From NCBI RefSeq assembly GCF_009905375.1, contig NC_133655.1, positions 38,583,437 through 38,647,436 of the forward strand: a DNA stretch of 64,000 nt, written 5' to 3'. A model generated the notes under the pieces. The model did no database searches, was not told the origin of the DNA, and worked only from the letters and a program-made list of their open reading frames with translations. Each line of letters begins with the position of its first letter. Within the stretch, counting starts at the first letter, position 1. A program made the position numbers and the translations under genes. Below, piece after piece: positions 26,116-37,354 of the stretch. The DNA is from Apium graveolens. Taxonomy: Eukaryota > Streptophyta > Magnoliopsida > Apiales > Apiaceae.

Positions 26116-26385
26116 ATGGTCAACTAAAATATGTTTTTGAACTATGAGACCTTCAACATGGAGCTGAGCTGTGAGGACTGGCAGCAAGAATGGCACGTAA
26201 CTGTCATTCTTGATGAGATTTGGGACTCGGTTCCCCAGGAGGTTCTCACACACCTCCTGTTCTTTTACATGGATTACCATCGCCATCTGGAGCGATTGGA
26301 AGAAGAAAGGCTGGAAGCTCTCCGCCAACAAGAGCGAATCATTCGACTCGCTATTCTTTTTGTAGAGAGTCGGAAGAAGAAATAA
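26116..26385 (+). pseudogene. Copia B extra ORF 1, small charged protein of unknown function
   Basis: ATG at 26116 is the first after the candidate promoter, but codon 4 is TAA (26125). The frame continues from a second Met at 26131 for 84 residues. The protein is acidic, then ends in a strongly helical Arg/Glu/Leu segment (HLERLEEERLEALRQQER) likely to form a coiled coil. No domain is recognised. If codon 4 was CAA, this would be a 89-residue protein. It sits in the position where SIRE elements carry an extra ORF. Confidence 0.45.
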
Positions 26386-26525
26386 TTTGTTTTCTTCTTC
26401 CTATTTTTTTTCATCATCAGCTTTGTCCGGCTTCTTAGCCAAGGACAAAAGCTGTTGATGTTAGGTTTAGAAGCTTAGGACAGTCTTGTAATGCTCTGAT
26501 GTAAATTTCAATTGCTTTTAATGAC

Positions 26526-29500
26526 TTGGTAAATGTTGACCTTAAGAAAATGGTGGTTAGACCTTTACAGATTCCTCGGTCTATAAAACAGATCCTAGTA
26601 AATGCTGATCCTCAAACCTATAGATCTGTTTATCCTGCTGTACAACCTACCACCACATCCCAGACACCACAACTACCATCAGAACATACCACATATATAC
26701 CTCAACCCTCTCTCAGAACATATCTCAAAACTTATCTCACACCTTCACAGAAAGCTCAACCTTCATCCTCAGCACCTACTGTGAAGCCTTCATCTTCCAA
26801 GCCCAAGAGGACAAAGACTGTTCCTCACACACCACAGAAGAGAAGGAAGATTGTTCTGAGAGATGAGTCTGAAAGTGAGGAACAGGTTTCTGCGTCAGAA
26901 CCTGTTGTAAAAGAAGCTGAGAAGGTTCCTTCTCAGAAGGATTCTGGAATTGGGGGATCTAAGCTTCTCAAAAGGCTTAGAAGAATGACTTCTGCTGAAC
27001 CTCCCAAGGAATCCCCACCTTCACAGAGATACAAGAAACAGAGAGCTAAAAGGACAGCTTCAGATGCTGAGGAAGCAGCAGCTAAGGAAGGAGATCAAGA
27101 ATCTCTGATCTTAAAAGAACCAGAATTTGCTGAAGCTACTGCATGTCCCTCTCCATTGTCCCCAACTCAGGAAGCTGCTACAGACAAGGCAAACACACCA
27201 TCTGTGTCTCCTGTACATGAAACTGTATCTCCTGTAGACCCATGCACGAATGCTGAAATTGATATTCACAACCTGGTTGTGCCTGAGGTTCTCTACTTAG
27301 AAGCTCCAATATCAATTAATCCATCAACAACACCTATTAATAATGCTACTCAAACTCCAGAATTGTCTACAACACCTTCTATGCATCTAGATGTTGATGA
27401 TCAGAATATAGGTGAGCATCAGGATATGGTTGTTGATCAGAACTTGGAAATATATCAGCACTTAGAGGATGATGTTGAAGCCTCAATTACTTTTCATACT
27501 GTTGTTTTTTCAGTAGATGCTGATTCTGTAGGTTCTGATGCTTCACATGCGGATACTACTGGTGATGCTGCTCCTAATGCAGATGCTGATGAAGCTGGTC
27601 CTTCAGGACATGCACCTCAATAAACTGTTCATAAATCTAAACTAGTTAAGAAGTTTGTTACAAGAGCAGCACCAGTACCTTGGAGTGAAACTCCTAGAGG
27701 ACAGGAGTGGACTAAGGAATGGAACTCAGTTACCTTTGTTCCATTTGACAAGATTCTTGCTGAGCACTTGGCAAAAGAAGATGAAATGTTAATTAATGAT
27801 GATTTCAAAACACAGCTTCGAGTCACTGCATTGAGTACTAGACATCTGCAAGGTCTACATTCAACAACTTATGCAGAGTTACATAAAATTCAGGAAGAAT
27901 TGCTCAAGCAAGAAATAGTTAAGAAAATTGAAAAGAAAAAATTCTTCCAACATACCTTTGACAGAGTTGCTTACATTGAGAAGACCCAAGAGAAGCAACA
28001 GTCTCAGATTGATGATATTTTGAAAAATCAAGCTTCTCAGCAATCTCAACTTGATGAAATCCAAGCCTCAGTGGAATTGCTTGTCTCTCTTCTCTTACCT
28101 GCTGATGCCAAAAAGGGGGAGAAAGTAATTAAGTCCAAATGCAAAACTGATCAGACACTGAAGGGGAAGGATGATGAAAAAGATGACTAGGGAAACTCTG
28201 GAATGGGTGGAAGTCATGGTCAAGGTAGAAGTTTCTCATCAAGAAGAACTGAAATTACAAGTCACAGGACAAGTTCTGATGCTGGAAAAAGAATTACTTC
28301 TGCTACTGGTAAAATGATAAGTTCTGATGAACTTTTGGATCTTGATGAAGAATTATTAAGACAGTTATTTCTTAAGGAGAATTCAGGAATGGACTTTGAG
28401 AGTCTGATGGAAGAAGAAGCTAGACTTAAGTCAGAAAAAGTCAAATCTAAATCTGAAGCTTCTGTGGGTAAAAAGAAACTTCCAAAGGTCAACGATATTG
28501 TGATAAAAGAAAGAACAAATCCTGAAGCAACCAAGGCTAAATCACAATTGCAGATAGATCCAAGGTCCAAGGGCAAAGAGAAAGTTGGTGAACCTATCAA
28601 GGTTTATGTGCCTCCTGTGAATGAAGAAATTACTGTTGAAGATGCTGATCTTGCTCTGACTTCAAGAAAATTTTCTAAGACAACCTCTGACATTGCTCAA
28701 GTTGTTCAGAGTCAAGATATGGTTAGTTCTGATATCTCAAAGAAGCAAGTAACCTCTGACATAGCTCAAGTTAACTTGATATCAGAAGATAAATCAAAGG
28801 AAACCTCTGACATTGCTCATGTTAAACCTTCAAAGATACTCCTACCAAGATTTACCAAAGCCAAACAGACTCAACCTTTGAAGACTCCTGTAAGTGGTTT
28901 TGAAGCAAGAATGGTTACTGGAAAGGAAGCAAGAGATAAAACTGGATTGGGTAGTGCTGATGAAAGAAGAATACAGAACACAACCAATGATCCAACTTCC
29001 TTAAGTGAACCAGGTATTGGAGCAACTCCTGAAAGATTGAATCAACTAGAATCTGTACAGATGGTTTACCATACCTACTTGAAAGAACACATCTTGTTGT
29101 ACTTCATGACAGATGGTAGGGTTTATCATATAAGGGAAAATGCCATTCCACTGAAGTATTTTGAAAAACTGGAACATGTATTATTCTTACTTCAAGTGAA
29201 TGACAAAATAACAGAAAGTGCTGCAAACTATTTGAAGAGTCAAATTCAGAGACAGAAAAGACTTTATCCTGTTAAGTCTGACAACACATATCTTCCAAAG
29301 TACAGAGATCACAAGGGTGATATTGTTGAGATGAAGCCTAACTCTGCTAAGATTATAACTACCATTCTGGGTTACAAGGCTGTGGAATTCAATCTTGAGT
29401 CTGACAAGGCGTATTTGATCAAACTGGATCAGGACATAAAGAAATCTAAAATTAATAATCTCAGGGCTGCAATTTTTCAAACTGGTGAAGATTCTGCAGA

Positions 29501-29609
29501 ACTTAAAGATGCTAAAAGGAGGATGATTGATGAACTCAGATATGCTGAGAGATGTTTGTTAAAGAACTATCTCAGAACAACTCCTGACATAAGAGAGATC
29601 AGAAAATGA
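26526..29609 (+). pseudogene. Copia B extra ORF 2 (about 1,027 codons, two internal stops)
   Basis: A single reading frame runs from about 26526 to the stop at 29607, broken only by TAA at 27621 and TAG at 28188. No good ATG is seen at its 5' end, so the N-terminus is lost or spliced. Parts in order: Pro/Ser/Thr-rich region with basic KR clusters (codons about 60-200); acidic Asp/Ala-rich tract ending near 27620; a helical, Gln/Glu-rich coiled-coil segment (27870-28090); a Ser/Lys/Glu-rich region with repeated TSDIAQV-type units (about 28680-28830); and a more globular C-terminal part (29040-29600, YHTYLKEHILLYF). I see no signal peptide, and the hydrophobic stretches are too short for a clear membrane anchor, so env-like describes position rather than function. 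Confidence 0.6.
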
Positions 29610-29798
29610 AGCCAAGTCAAGATCTACAACTACTCAAATTTTGATATGAATACAGACTAAAGTTGTTATCAGAAGTTAAAGTTGGTAAAGCTTTAAGGAC
29701 TGTAAGTTGTAGTTATCTAGTCAAATTCTCATGCATTTGTACTTAATGTTTTTGACATCATCAAATATCTGTTAACTTGTATATTATGCTAATTTACA

Positions 29799-29811
29799 AG
29801 TTGGGGGAGAT
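29799..29811 (+). other. Polypurine tract of copia B
   Basis: AAGTTGGGGGAGAT ends directly at the 3' LTR start TGTTAGATA. Typical copia plus-strand primer. Confidence 0.85.
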
Positions 29812-30417
29812 TGTTAGATATATATGATAATGTCATGTCTAATATGATTTATGTTTAGTTTTCAGATCTTACTTAAACAGGACAAATAAGTACTTAACTG
29901 AAATCAGCACTTATACTGAAGTCAGAACTTAAGTCATCGGTACTTAAGGTTCAGGAGATATTTATCAGAAGATAATATCAGGATATAAAGGAAATGTTCA
30001 GATAAGGAAGGCAGCTGATTTATAGGAAGAGAAGATCAAGACAAATGTAAGAAGAGATATGCATGAAAAAGGAATTCTATGAAGAATAGAATACTTGGAA
30101 GAAAAGATATCTGATTGATATATTTTAGGAAGCAGAATTATATTCCATATCAATTAGCGATTATCTTGTAACTGTGTAGTATATAAACACAGACATAGGG
30201 TTTACACTATAAGTGTTATCATTATCGAGAAGATTATTCATTGTAACCCTAGCAGCTCTCATGATATTTGTTCATCACTGAGAGAGGGCAGTTGCATACT
30301 GTAACAGAGTTTATTGTTTTGAATAAATTTTGTTTTCTGTTACTTGAGTTATTAAAGTTCGATTTGATTGTGCTATACACTGTATTCACCCTCCTCTACA
30401 GTGTGTGTGACCTAATA
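29812..30417 (+). repeat. 3' LTR of copia B
   Basis: Same length (606 bp) as the 5' LTR. It ends CCTAATA, with the terminal CA mutated to TA, followed by the GGTAG duplication. TATATAAAC at 30180-30188 aligns with the 5' LTR TATA. Confidence 0.9.
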
Positions 30418-31199
30418 GGTAGCCATAGACTACTTTACAAAGTGGATTGAAGCTAAGGCACTGGCCAAGATAACCACCAAGCAAATTACCCAATTTTTCT
30501 GGAAGAATGTGATATCCCGATATGGAATCCCACGCATCCTTGTCACGGATAATGGGAAACAATTTGATAATGCAGAGTTCAGAGAGTATTGCGACGATAA
30601 CATCATAGAACTTCGCTTGACCTCAGTTGCACATCCTCAGGAAAACGGGAAAGCGAAAGTTTCTAACATGATCATCCTTGATGGAATTAAGAAGAGGGTT
30701 GAACGCTCAGAAACACTTGGGTAGATGAGCTGCTCTATATATTATGGGCATATTGAACCACCTGCAAAGTGACAACTGAAGGAACCCATTCATGCTGGCT
30801 TACGGAGCCGAGGCAGTGGTGCCCCTCGAGATCACTCATGGATCCCCTAGGATCGAAGCTTACGAACCAGAGACAAACGAAGAAGGCATGAGGCTCACTC
30901 TCGATCTCATTGACGAGGTCAGGGATGAAGCCAATTCCCGTAATGCAGAGCATCAATGAAGAGCCTCCCTCTATTACAATAGACGGGTTAAAGAAAGGTT
31001 TTTTCAATAAGGAGATTTGGTTCTGAGGAATATTGAGGCATCAGGAGTAGGGGAGAGAGGAAAGCTAGCCCCTAACTGGGAAGTGCCTTATAAGGTCAGG
31101 AGGACACTGGGACGAGGATCCTACAAGCTAGAGACCCTGACTGGTAATGAAGTGCCTCGTACTTGGCATGCTTCGAACCTGAAGGTTTATTATGTTTAG
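30418..31199 (+). pseudogene. Tat element integrase, C-terminal part
   Basis: Integrase core coding resumes after copia B: AIDYFTKWIEAKAL, then VTDNGKQFD with the second catalytic Asp (about 30547). The catalytic Glu position reads AKVSN, where the family has VEVTN, so it is Lys. Stops and shifts follow between 30722 and 31010. 31017-31199 is the well-preserved C-terminal segment (RGKLAPNWEVPYKVRRTLG to WHASNLKVYYV) and ends pol with TAG at 31197. With Glu for the first Asp upstream, two of three catalytic residues are altered. Confidence 0.82.
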
Positions 31200-31570
31200 G
31201 ACATTCACTGCATGTTCCTAGTACTTAGCATTAGTTTTACAAATAAGGTCGACGAAACCATCTTATGTAAGGGTTGAACCCATTTCTTAGAGATATTATA
31301 TATTTATGCAAGTTTATTTCTATCATCTTGTCTACCAATTTATTTAAGTACGAGCATCCAAAGAATGCAAGTCCTGAAGGACCAAATGCCACAAAATAAA
31401 AGACAAGTATGAAATGAAATTAAATATAGTGCATATATAAAAGATCCCGAAGGACAATAAGCTAAAAGTCCTGAAGGACCAATAGGTTACAAACCAATAA
31501 AAGTTCAAATAAATAAGTTCTGAAAATAAAAGCCACATACGGCAATCAAGGTCATGCAAGGCCACATCAT
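31200..31570 (+). other. Tat spacer between pol and the antisense gene
   Basis: About 370 bp without an ORF. It holds the small perfect palindrome GTCCTGAAGGAC at 31371-31382 and 31468-31479, with a variant at 31444-31455. These could act as bidirectional 3'-end signals between convergent genes, but that is only a guess. Confidence 0.5.
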
Positions 31571-33563
31571 TCACTCATCAGAAGAGTCCTCCCCCTCGCC
31601 ATCCGAGCCTTCCTCAGAAGAAGAACCACTTCTCCCTAGAATCGGCTCCCTCATCTTCCCTCGAAGGGCTGCCTTGGACTTGGGACTACTCGAAGGGGCC
31701 TTGCCTTTGGAGCCGGAACTGGAACCCGAGTGGCTGGAGCTTGACTGGGACCTCATACGAAGAGTCGAGGGCACCGATCCAGAAGGTTGCTCAGATAAGT
31801 CCATAATAGGCATCTGCCAAGGGCAAGATAGAAGGCTTGGATCAACCACATCCGGCCATACGCCTTGAGCATCTTTGACTCCCCTATTCCAACCTATTGC
31901 CATGTTAATGGGGCGTATCTCATCATCGTGCTCATCCTTCATTGTAGTGAACCTAGTGGATCTATGATAAGCAGCCTCAAGGTCCTTTCAATCCTTCTTC
32001 CTCTTCTCTTCCAAGCTAGAATACTTCTTCTCCATGATGGCAAGCTTCCCATCCACCTCATGGGCCCTACACTCCCACTCCCCTGAAGAGATAGTCATCT
32101 GCTTCATGGAAGCCTACAGTGCATGGTAGTCGCTTCTCATTTTGATAGCTTGAGTAGAGGACGCATCAAAATAAGCATTGGCCTGACAAAGAAAATATGA
32201 GTTTGAGAATAAAGGGCCGAACCCCCAAGGAGTGATTCCTATAGTATTTCCCAAGTTCTAAGAAAAAGAGAACTTAAGCGAAAATTTGCATAAGTAGAAA
32301 CACACCTGATAGAGGGCATAAGCCCCCATCATGTCAGCCTCAAGGAGTTTCTCACCAGAGGAGACGGATAAGAGGTCGGGAGGAGTAATGCAATTTTTAG
32401 ACCACTCAATAGCAAGGGTCGGGGTGCCGAAAACGGAGTCGTTGGAAGATATACCCCAACTGGGCTCGAAAGGAGTCCTGGAACTCCCGTCAAAATCCTT
32501 GGTCCTCTTAAGGCCAGATCCTGACGCCTCGAGGAAGGCAGGGACCTTTGGGATATGGTTGGCCTTCTTGATGGCATCTCTAGCCATCCTTCCCATAATA
32601 GTACCGCTCGGCTTGACTTTGGCGTCAAGGGCCTTAGCAGCTGAAATAAGAAGAAAAGAAACAAATGTAAGAATAAACTTGTACAAAGTAAGGGAAAACA
32701 AGGATAAATACCCTCTATGAAGAAGCAGCTAAGGCTAGCCTCGACAAGCTTGACTTCCATCACGAACTCCCAATAAGGGGTCCTCCCGTCATCATCGATA
32801 AGAAGATCTCGGGCGTGAAGCTCAACATCAGAAAGGTTGAGAATAAAGTGGGAGCTATTGACTGGGCTACTAAAATCGCGTCTGAAGTATACACCCCTGT
32901 CTCCGTCCTTCCACTTAACAACCACAAACTTCTTGTTCCAGTTATGGTTTGAGTCATTTAGGGAACTGGTGTTCACCATTTGAGGAACGTGGGCTCGGTG
33001 TTGAATCACTACCCAACCAGGCCTAGTCATAGGAGATGCCTTCAACATGAAGATGCTACGGAACATTGTTACACTCAAAGGGATGCCTAAGTCATGGCAT
33101 CTCACTATGAATAGGATGATGAAAGACCACCCGTTAGGGTAGAGCTGGCACAGATGGATCTTCAGCTCGGCTAGAAGCCTCGGAATGAAGGGGTGTGGAA
33201 GGAACCTTAGCCCGGAGTTAAGGGCCTCCTTGAACACAAATAGCCTCTGGTGGCAAAGATTACATGCCCTCTCACTTGGCTTGGCTCTGCGAACCCTCAA
33301 GCAGTCGGGCCATGAGTAAGTTGACTTAATCTCCTCGACGTCCTTCTCCCAAAGCACATTTTGGTGATGGAATGCATCAAAATGGATGGTACTAGGGTAC
33401 TCGTCCGCTCTCTCGTTCAACATACTCTTCAAACTATTCGAACAACGATTAATTGAGAAGGGGGGACAAGAGCTATACCTTGGAGTGAGCTTAGAGTAGC
33501 CCTCTTATGCATGGCTTCCTTTTCAGAGAAAGAGGACTTGACAGGGCCTTGTCCACCTGACAT
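31571..33563 (-). pseudogene. Antisense intron-containing gene in the Tat 3' region (Transposase_28-like)
   Basis: Read on the minus strand: ATG at 33563, exon 1 33563-32712, intron 32711-32641, exon 2 32640-32306, intron 32305-32183, exon 3 32182-31571. Both introns have GT...AG ends, pyrimidine-rich acceptors and preserved phase (G|CT gives Ala; CAG|GCC phase 0). Exon 1 carries the conserved block (FDAFHHQ, CQLYPNGWSFIILFIVRCHDLGIP split over about 33375-33060) that I recognise from the Pfam family called 'putative gypsy type transposon' (Transposase_28); members are known as antisense ORFs of Tat-clade elements. Exon lengths sum to 1,799 nt, so one missing base near 33500-33515, where the frame changes, would give 600 codons. 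Exon 3 has two stops (near 32115 and 31990). The C-terminus is Ser-rich. Function unknown. Confidence 0.72.
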
Positions 33564-33660
33564 ACTTAAGAACTTGAAGAGAGTTAAGAGCTTGAGAGAA
33601 TTTGAGAATTTGAAAAGTTGAGAAATGAAGGTGTGAATGAAAATGAGCACTTCTCATCTT

Positions 33661-33670
33661 CTTTTATAGG
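33661..33670 (-). promoter_or_regulatory. Candidate TATA box of the antisense gene
   Basis: The minus strand reads CCTATAAAAG about 100 nt before the ATG at 33563, followed by a leader rich in CTCAA and TTCTC motifs, as in plant 5' UTRs. This supports separate antisense transcription rather than read-through. Confidence 0.5.
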
Positions 33671-33988
33671 AAAAAGGTCACCTGCTACATCAGGTCGTAA
33701 GTCAGCCTGGTTCACGGTAGCAGGTACCTCGTTGAAAGAACACCGAAAGTGGTGAGGAAAAATGATCGAAAGGCAATAAAAGGCGATATAATAAACGAGA
33801 AAAGCGTTGCAGGACACCGCTTATCGTATCCGTCTTCCAAAAAAGGCCTGGCTGAAACCAAATATAAGTCATTAGTCTTGACTAAAGGATGATTATATTG
33901 ATCATCATGATTAGCAAAATTAGTGGAGATTAAACAAGATTAGCTTTTCATCCGAACTCATGAGTATAAGGAGGAAACGTTCCCCTCT
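33671..33988 (+). other. Tat 3' region upstream of the antisense gene
   Basis: No ORF worth calling. It presumably contains upstream promoter sequence of the antisense gene. Nothing else was recognised. Confidence 0.4.
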
Positions 33989-34440
33989 GTATGAGAGCCA
34001 TGACGGCCACAATTTTTGTACGGGGAAGCCCCGGCCGACCATGCAACAATTGGAGGCCTTTTGGCCTACCAGAAGCCTCTATATCAGATCTATGGCGGCC
34101 ATAATTTATGTGCGGGGAAGCCCCGGCTGACCAGGCAACAATTGGAGGCCTTTTGGCCTACTAGGAGCCTCTGTATCAGAGCCATGATGGCCACAATTTA
34201 TGTGCGGGGAAGCCCTGGCTGACTAGGAAACAATTGGAAGCCTTTTGGCCTACCGGGAGCCTTTGTATCAGAGCCATGATGGCCACAAATTGTGTGCGGG
34301 GAAGCCCCGGCCGACCAGCCAACAATTGGAGGCCTTTTGGCCTACTAGGAGCTTCTGTATCAAAGTCATGACGGCCACAACTTACCTCCGTAGTGGCCTT
34401 GGCCTACCAATCAACAAATTGAGGCCTATCAGCCTAACAG
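33989..34440 (+). repeat. 92-bp tandem repeat in the Tat 3' region
   Basis: Unit starts at 33989, 34081, 34173, 34265 and 34357 are spaced exactly 92 bp. The first four are full units; the fifth is diverged and shorter. Each full unit contains two potential hairpins: GGGGAAGCCCC and AGGCCTTTTGGCCT. Tandem repeats in the 3' untranslated part of Tat elements are known to seed satellite DNA. Confidence 0.88.
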
Positions 34441-34586
34441 AAACTCCTGAAGGAGAGCCATGAGGCCTTCAAAAGATGTCCCAGAGACCCTCTAAGGAGG
34501 TCCTTGGGAAATTTCTCGAAAACGATAATTCTCAGCAGAACCAAATCTCGTTAAGACTAGAATGTCTATGAGAACGAGTTGGTTAG

Positions 34587-34672
34587 GGTGCATAACATCC
34601 TACAAGAGAAGTTTGGATTAGTTCAAAGAGGTGCATAACATCCTACAAGAGAAGTTTGGATGAGTTCAAAGA
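34587..34672 (+). repeat. 43-bp tandem duplication
   Basis: 34587-34629 is repeated at 34630-34672 with few changes (GGTGCATAACATCCTACAAG start). It lies in the Tat 3' region between the 92-bp array and the solo LTR. Confidence 0.85.
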
Positions 34673-34749
34673 ATTATAAGGCTCCCTACAAAGGGGAAGT
34701 TCAGTAGAACACAGAGCGTTCAGCAAGAACGAGCACAGAACGTCCATCA

Positions 34750-35688
34750 TGTCACACCCCCAACTTAAGAAACAAAATAAATATAACTATTACAATATTT
34801 AGAAAAAGTAAACATAACTGAATCCAAGATCTTACAGTTTAGGGTTTGGAACAGCCCAACACTACCATCTATTACAACTGATTTTAAATTCGAGTCCTCA
34901 CACAAAACCATCTCTTATTCTACCTGAGCTCGGACATACGCATCGGCGTCACAGGTCTTACGTGATGTCTGCTTAAATCTAACCATAGCTGCTAGCTGTA
35001 ATATCAGGGTAAAGCAAGGAGTGAGCTAAATGCTCAACAAGTCCTAAACTATATGATACAAAACATAAATCGAGATATATATAAAACAATGACATTGTGA
35101 GGACATAACCAATAATAGCAAGAGATAAAACTTTGGGTGAAGGCATCATTTGCTTGTATCAAAACATTTCCAAAATCATATCTTAATTTAAAAATCATTT
35201 TATGACGCTACGGATTACAGCCGGTGATCAGCCGCGCAGTAATCTTGAACCTCGCTGACATTAATGGGATCCCTAGGCAACTTTTAAGCCTACAATATAA
35301 GTGTGGAAGGGACTCGCGTCTCAGTCCAGATCCACTATTCAAAGAAAACATTTATCCCCCTTTGGGACTGAAAATCCATATTTTAATCATTTCAAAAACT
35401 GATGCCGATTTATAACAAAATCTCTTAAGTAGTAAACATTTTTATCAAGGGATTATAGATCAACTTGAAACACTGGAAATATGTCACAAAATCTCAAAGC
35501 CATGATCCACTAGACTTTACTATATTAGGGTAATTGAGAGGTTTCCATAAACAAGAACTTTGACAAGGAGATTTAGTAAGGCTATTGGATAATATGAAAG
35601 AGTAATGCCAAACTAGGCTTAAAGCAATGGTTTTCAACAAGGTACAAGTACTAGAACATCAAGAAGGTAAGCTTCATGAATACTAGGG
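34750..35688 (-). repeat. Solo LTR of a Tekay family, left part
   Basis: The plus strand starts TGTCACACCCCCAACTTAA, the reverse complement of the Tekay D LTR end. The target duplication CATCA is at 34745-34749 and 59006-59010. The LTR continues at 56093 after copia C, total about 3.85 kb versus 4.0 kb for D. No internal element sequence is attached, so this is a recombined solo LTR inserted in the Tat 3' region. Confidence 0.88.
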
Positions 35689-37341
35689 TGAAAGGAATAT
35701 GTCCTAAGTCCAATCATATATTAGGATTTAGGAATAACTTTTTTTGTAATCTATTTTGATTTCATTGATATTAATAAAAGACTTGTTTTGTTTTTATTAC
35801 GGGCACTATCTATTTAAGTATTTAAATAAGATATACCATAGTTTAGAGTAAAGCTTTTTATGGATTATGATGAGATCATAATAGTGAAACCTAAAAGATG
35901 ATAACTCTAAACTTAAATAGTTCCTGATCATAGGATTACTAACTGGTAAATAATAATCCGCAAAGATCGGTACATACTATGCTTGCTTAATTATGAAGGA
36001 TGTCTATTGTCATAGACATTTGTGTGGTGACACTGTATCTAGTATGTAGGTGCTTATTATAGAATAAGTTCACTGAACATGACTCGCACAGCTGAACAAC
36101 TGATGGAGTTCACTCACGTGTGAGCAGTTGTTCACATAGTGATAGTTGTACAAGTACCCTTAGACTTGAGGTCATCATAGTCATCTTGTGTACACGGAAC
36201 TATGCTTTGGTTTAGTTCTTAGTCTCCAGGGACAATTATTAGGGCTCTACTGGGTATAGGAATTTGTACACGAAGATAGTGTATGATCAATAAAGGATCT
36301 ACCCCTTCCAGTGAAGGAAGCGAATGTTCAAGGCTGATCCACTTATGCTAGTTCAGGAATCTCTGGCCAGAGTGAATGAAATTAGAAAGGAGTTTCTAAT
36401 TTGCATAGAACTAAGCATAGTAAATGGTAAGCAAGTGATTAAATTAGATAGGTTTGACACGAGATTCATGCCTTGTATTTAATCAGGATATTGTAGGGTA
36501 GAAGGAGTTTATTGTACGGTAACTATTCACTGAATAGGTTCTTGGTATTCTAAGCAGTGAATTCGTATTATCCGGATAGTCGCGATATGCTGAGAAGTAT
36601 CCCTCACGATGTAGAATAAATATGATTAATTAATTAATCATATTTAATAAATTAGAGAATTTATATAAATAATGATAAAATAGTTTTATTATTATTTATT
36701 TCTACTACCGGCTTAATATTGAACCTACAGGGTCACACCATAAAAGGGAATGATTTAATGGTGGAGGAATTAATTAATAATGGCTAATAATTATTTATTT
36801 ATAAAATAAATAATTAATTGGCAAATTTAATAATTGATTAAATAAGATTTAATTGATTATAAATTAATTAAGAAAAGTTCTTAATATTATTAATTAAGAA
36901 TTTAATTTTTGGAAATTAAATCAAGAGAGAGAATTATTTCTAAGTGTTTAGAAAAAGGATTAATAATTAAAAGGTGTTTTAATTATTAATGAGAATAATA
37001 AATGGGTTAATAATAATAATATTTTATGGGAAAATTTCAGCTGAAAATTTTGCCTATAAATATACTATTATAAACCCTATTTTTATTCTAACCCAAAAAC
37101 TTTAGAAAAACCTAATTCTCTCCACCTCCTCCTCCTCCTTAGCATCGTTTTCTTGGTGGATACCGGTGGAGTGCTTCACGTTTGAGGAGCAGCTGCTAAG
37201 GATCTTCGATCGTTGCTTTTGGATCGCTATTAAAGGTTAGTAATCGATTCATATGTTTTAATCACGATTTATATGCTTTTATTTGGATTTTATATGTGTA
37301 AAAGTGTTTTACCATGCCTCCGCTGCGATTAAAATGCAACA
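35689..37341 (+). repeat. 5' LTR of copia C (1,653 bp)
   Basis: TGAAAGGAATATG to AAAATGCAACA. TATAAATA at 37055-37062 is the likely TATA element, giving transcript starts near 37090 just before a CT-rich stretch. It is very AT-rich around 36600-37030. Confidence 0.9.
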
Positions 37342-37342
37342 T

Positions 37343-37354
37343 TGGTATCAGAGC
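37343..37354 (+). other. Primer-binding site of copia C (initiator Met tRNA)
   Basis: TGGTATCAGAGC lies one base after the LTR end. Confidence 0.88.

Larger units (their letters stand above)
18343..30417 (+). mobile_element. Copia B, SIRE/Maximus-type Ty1/copia element (12.1 kb)
   Basis: Two 606-bp LTRs, a perfect 5-bp target duplication GGTAG (18338-18342 and 30418-30422), a PBS and a PPT frame gag-pol in copia order, followed by about 5 kb with extra ORFs downstream of RNase H. The long 3' extension is typical of SIRE/Maximus elements, whose extra ORF is often called env-like. The element inserted in the Tat integrase. LTR copies differ at several percent of sites over the stretch I compared by eye. 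Gag-pol has nonsense codons and two frameshift regions. Confidence 0.9.

Noticed and set aside
33440..33484. A third, 45-nt intron in the antisense gene (GTATAG to GAATAG)
   Set aside because: Splicing there gives a stop at once. A continuous frame through the region, with one base missing near 33510, fits the exon lengths better.
34016..34463. Two repetitive ORFs of about 70 residues
   Set aside because: Generated by the 92-bp tandem repeat, whose length is not a multiple of three.
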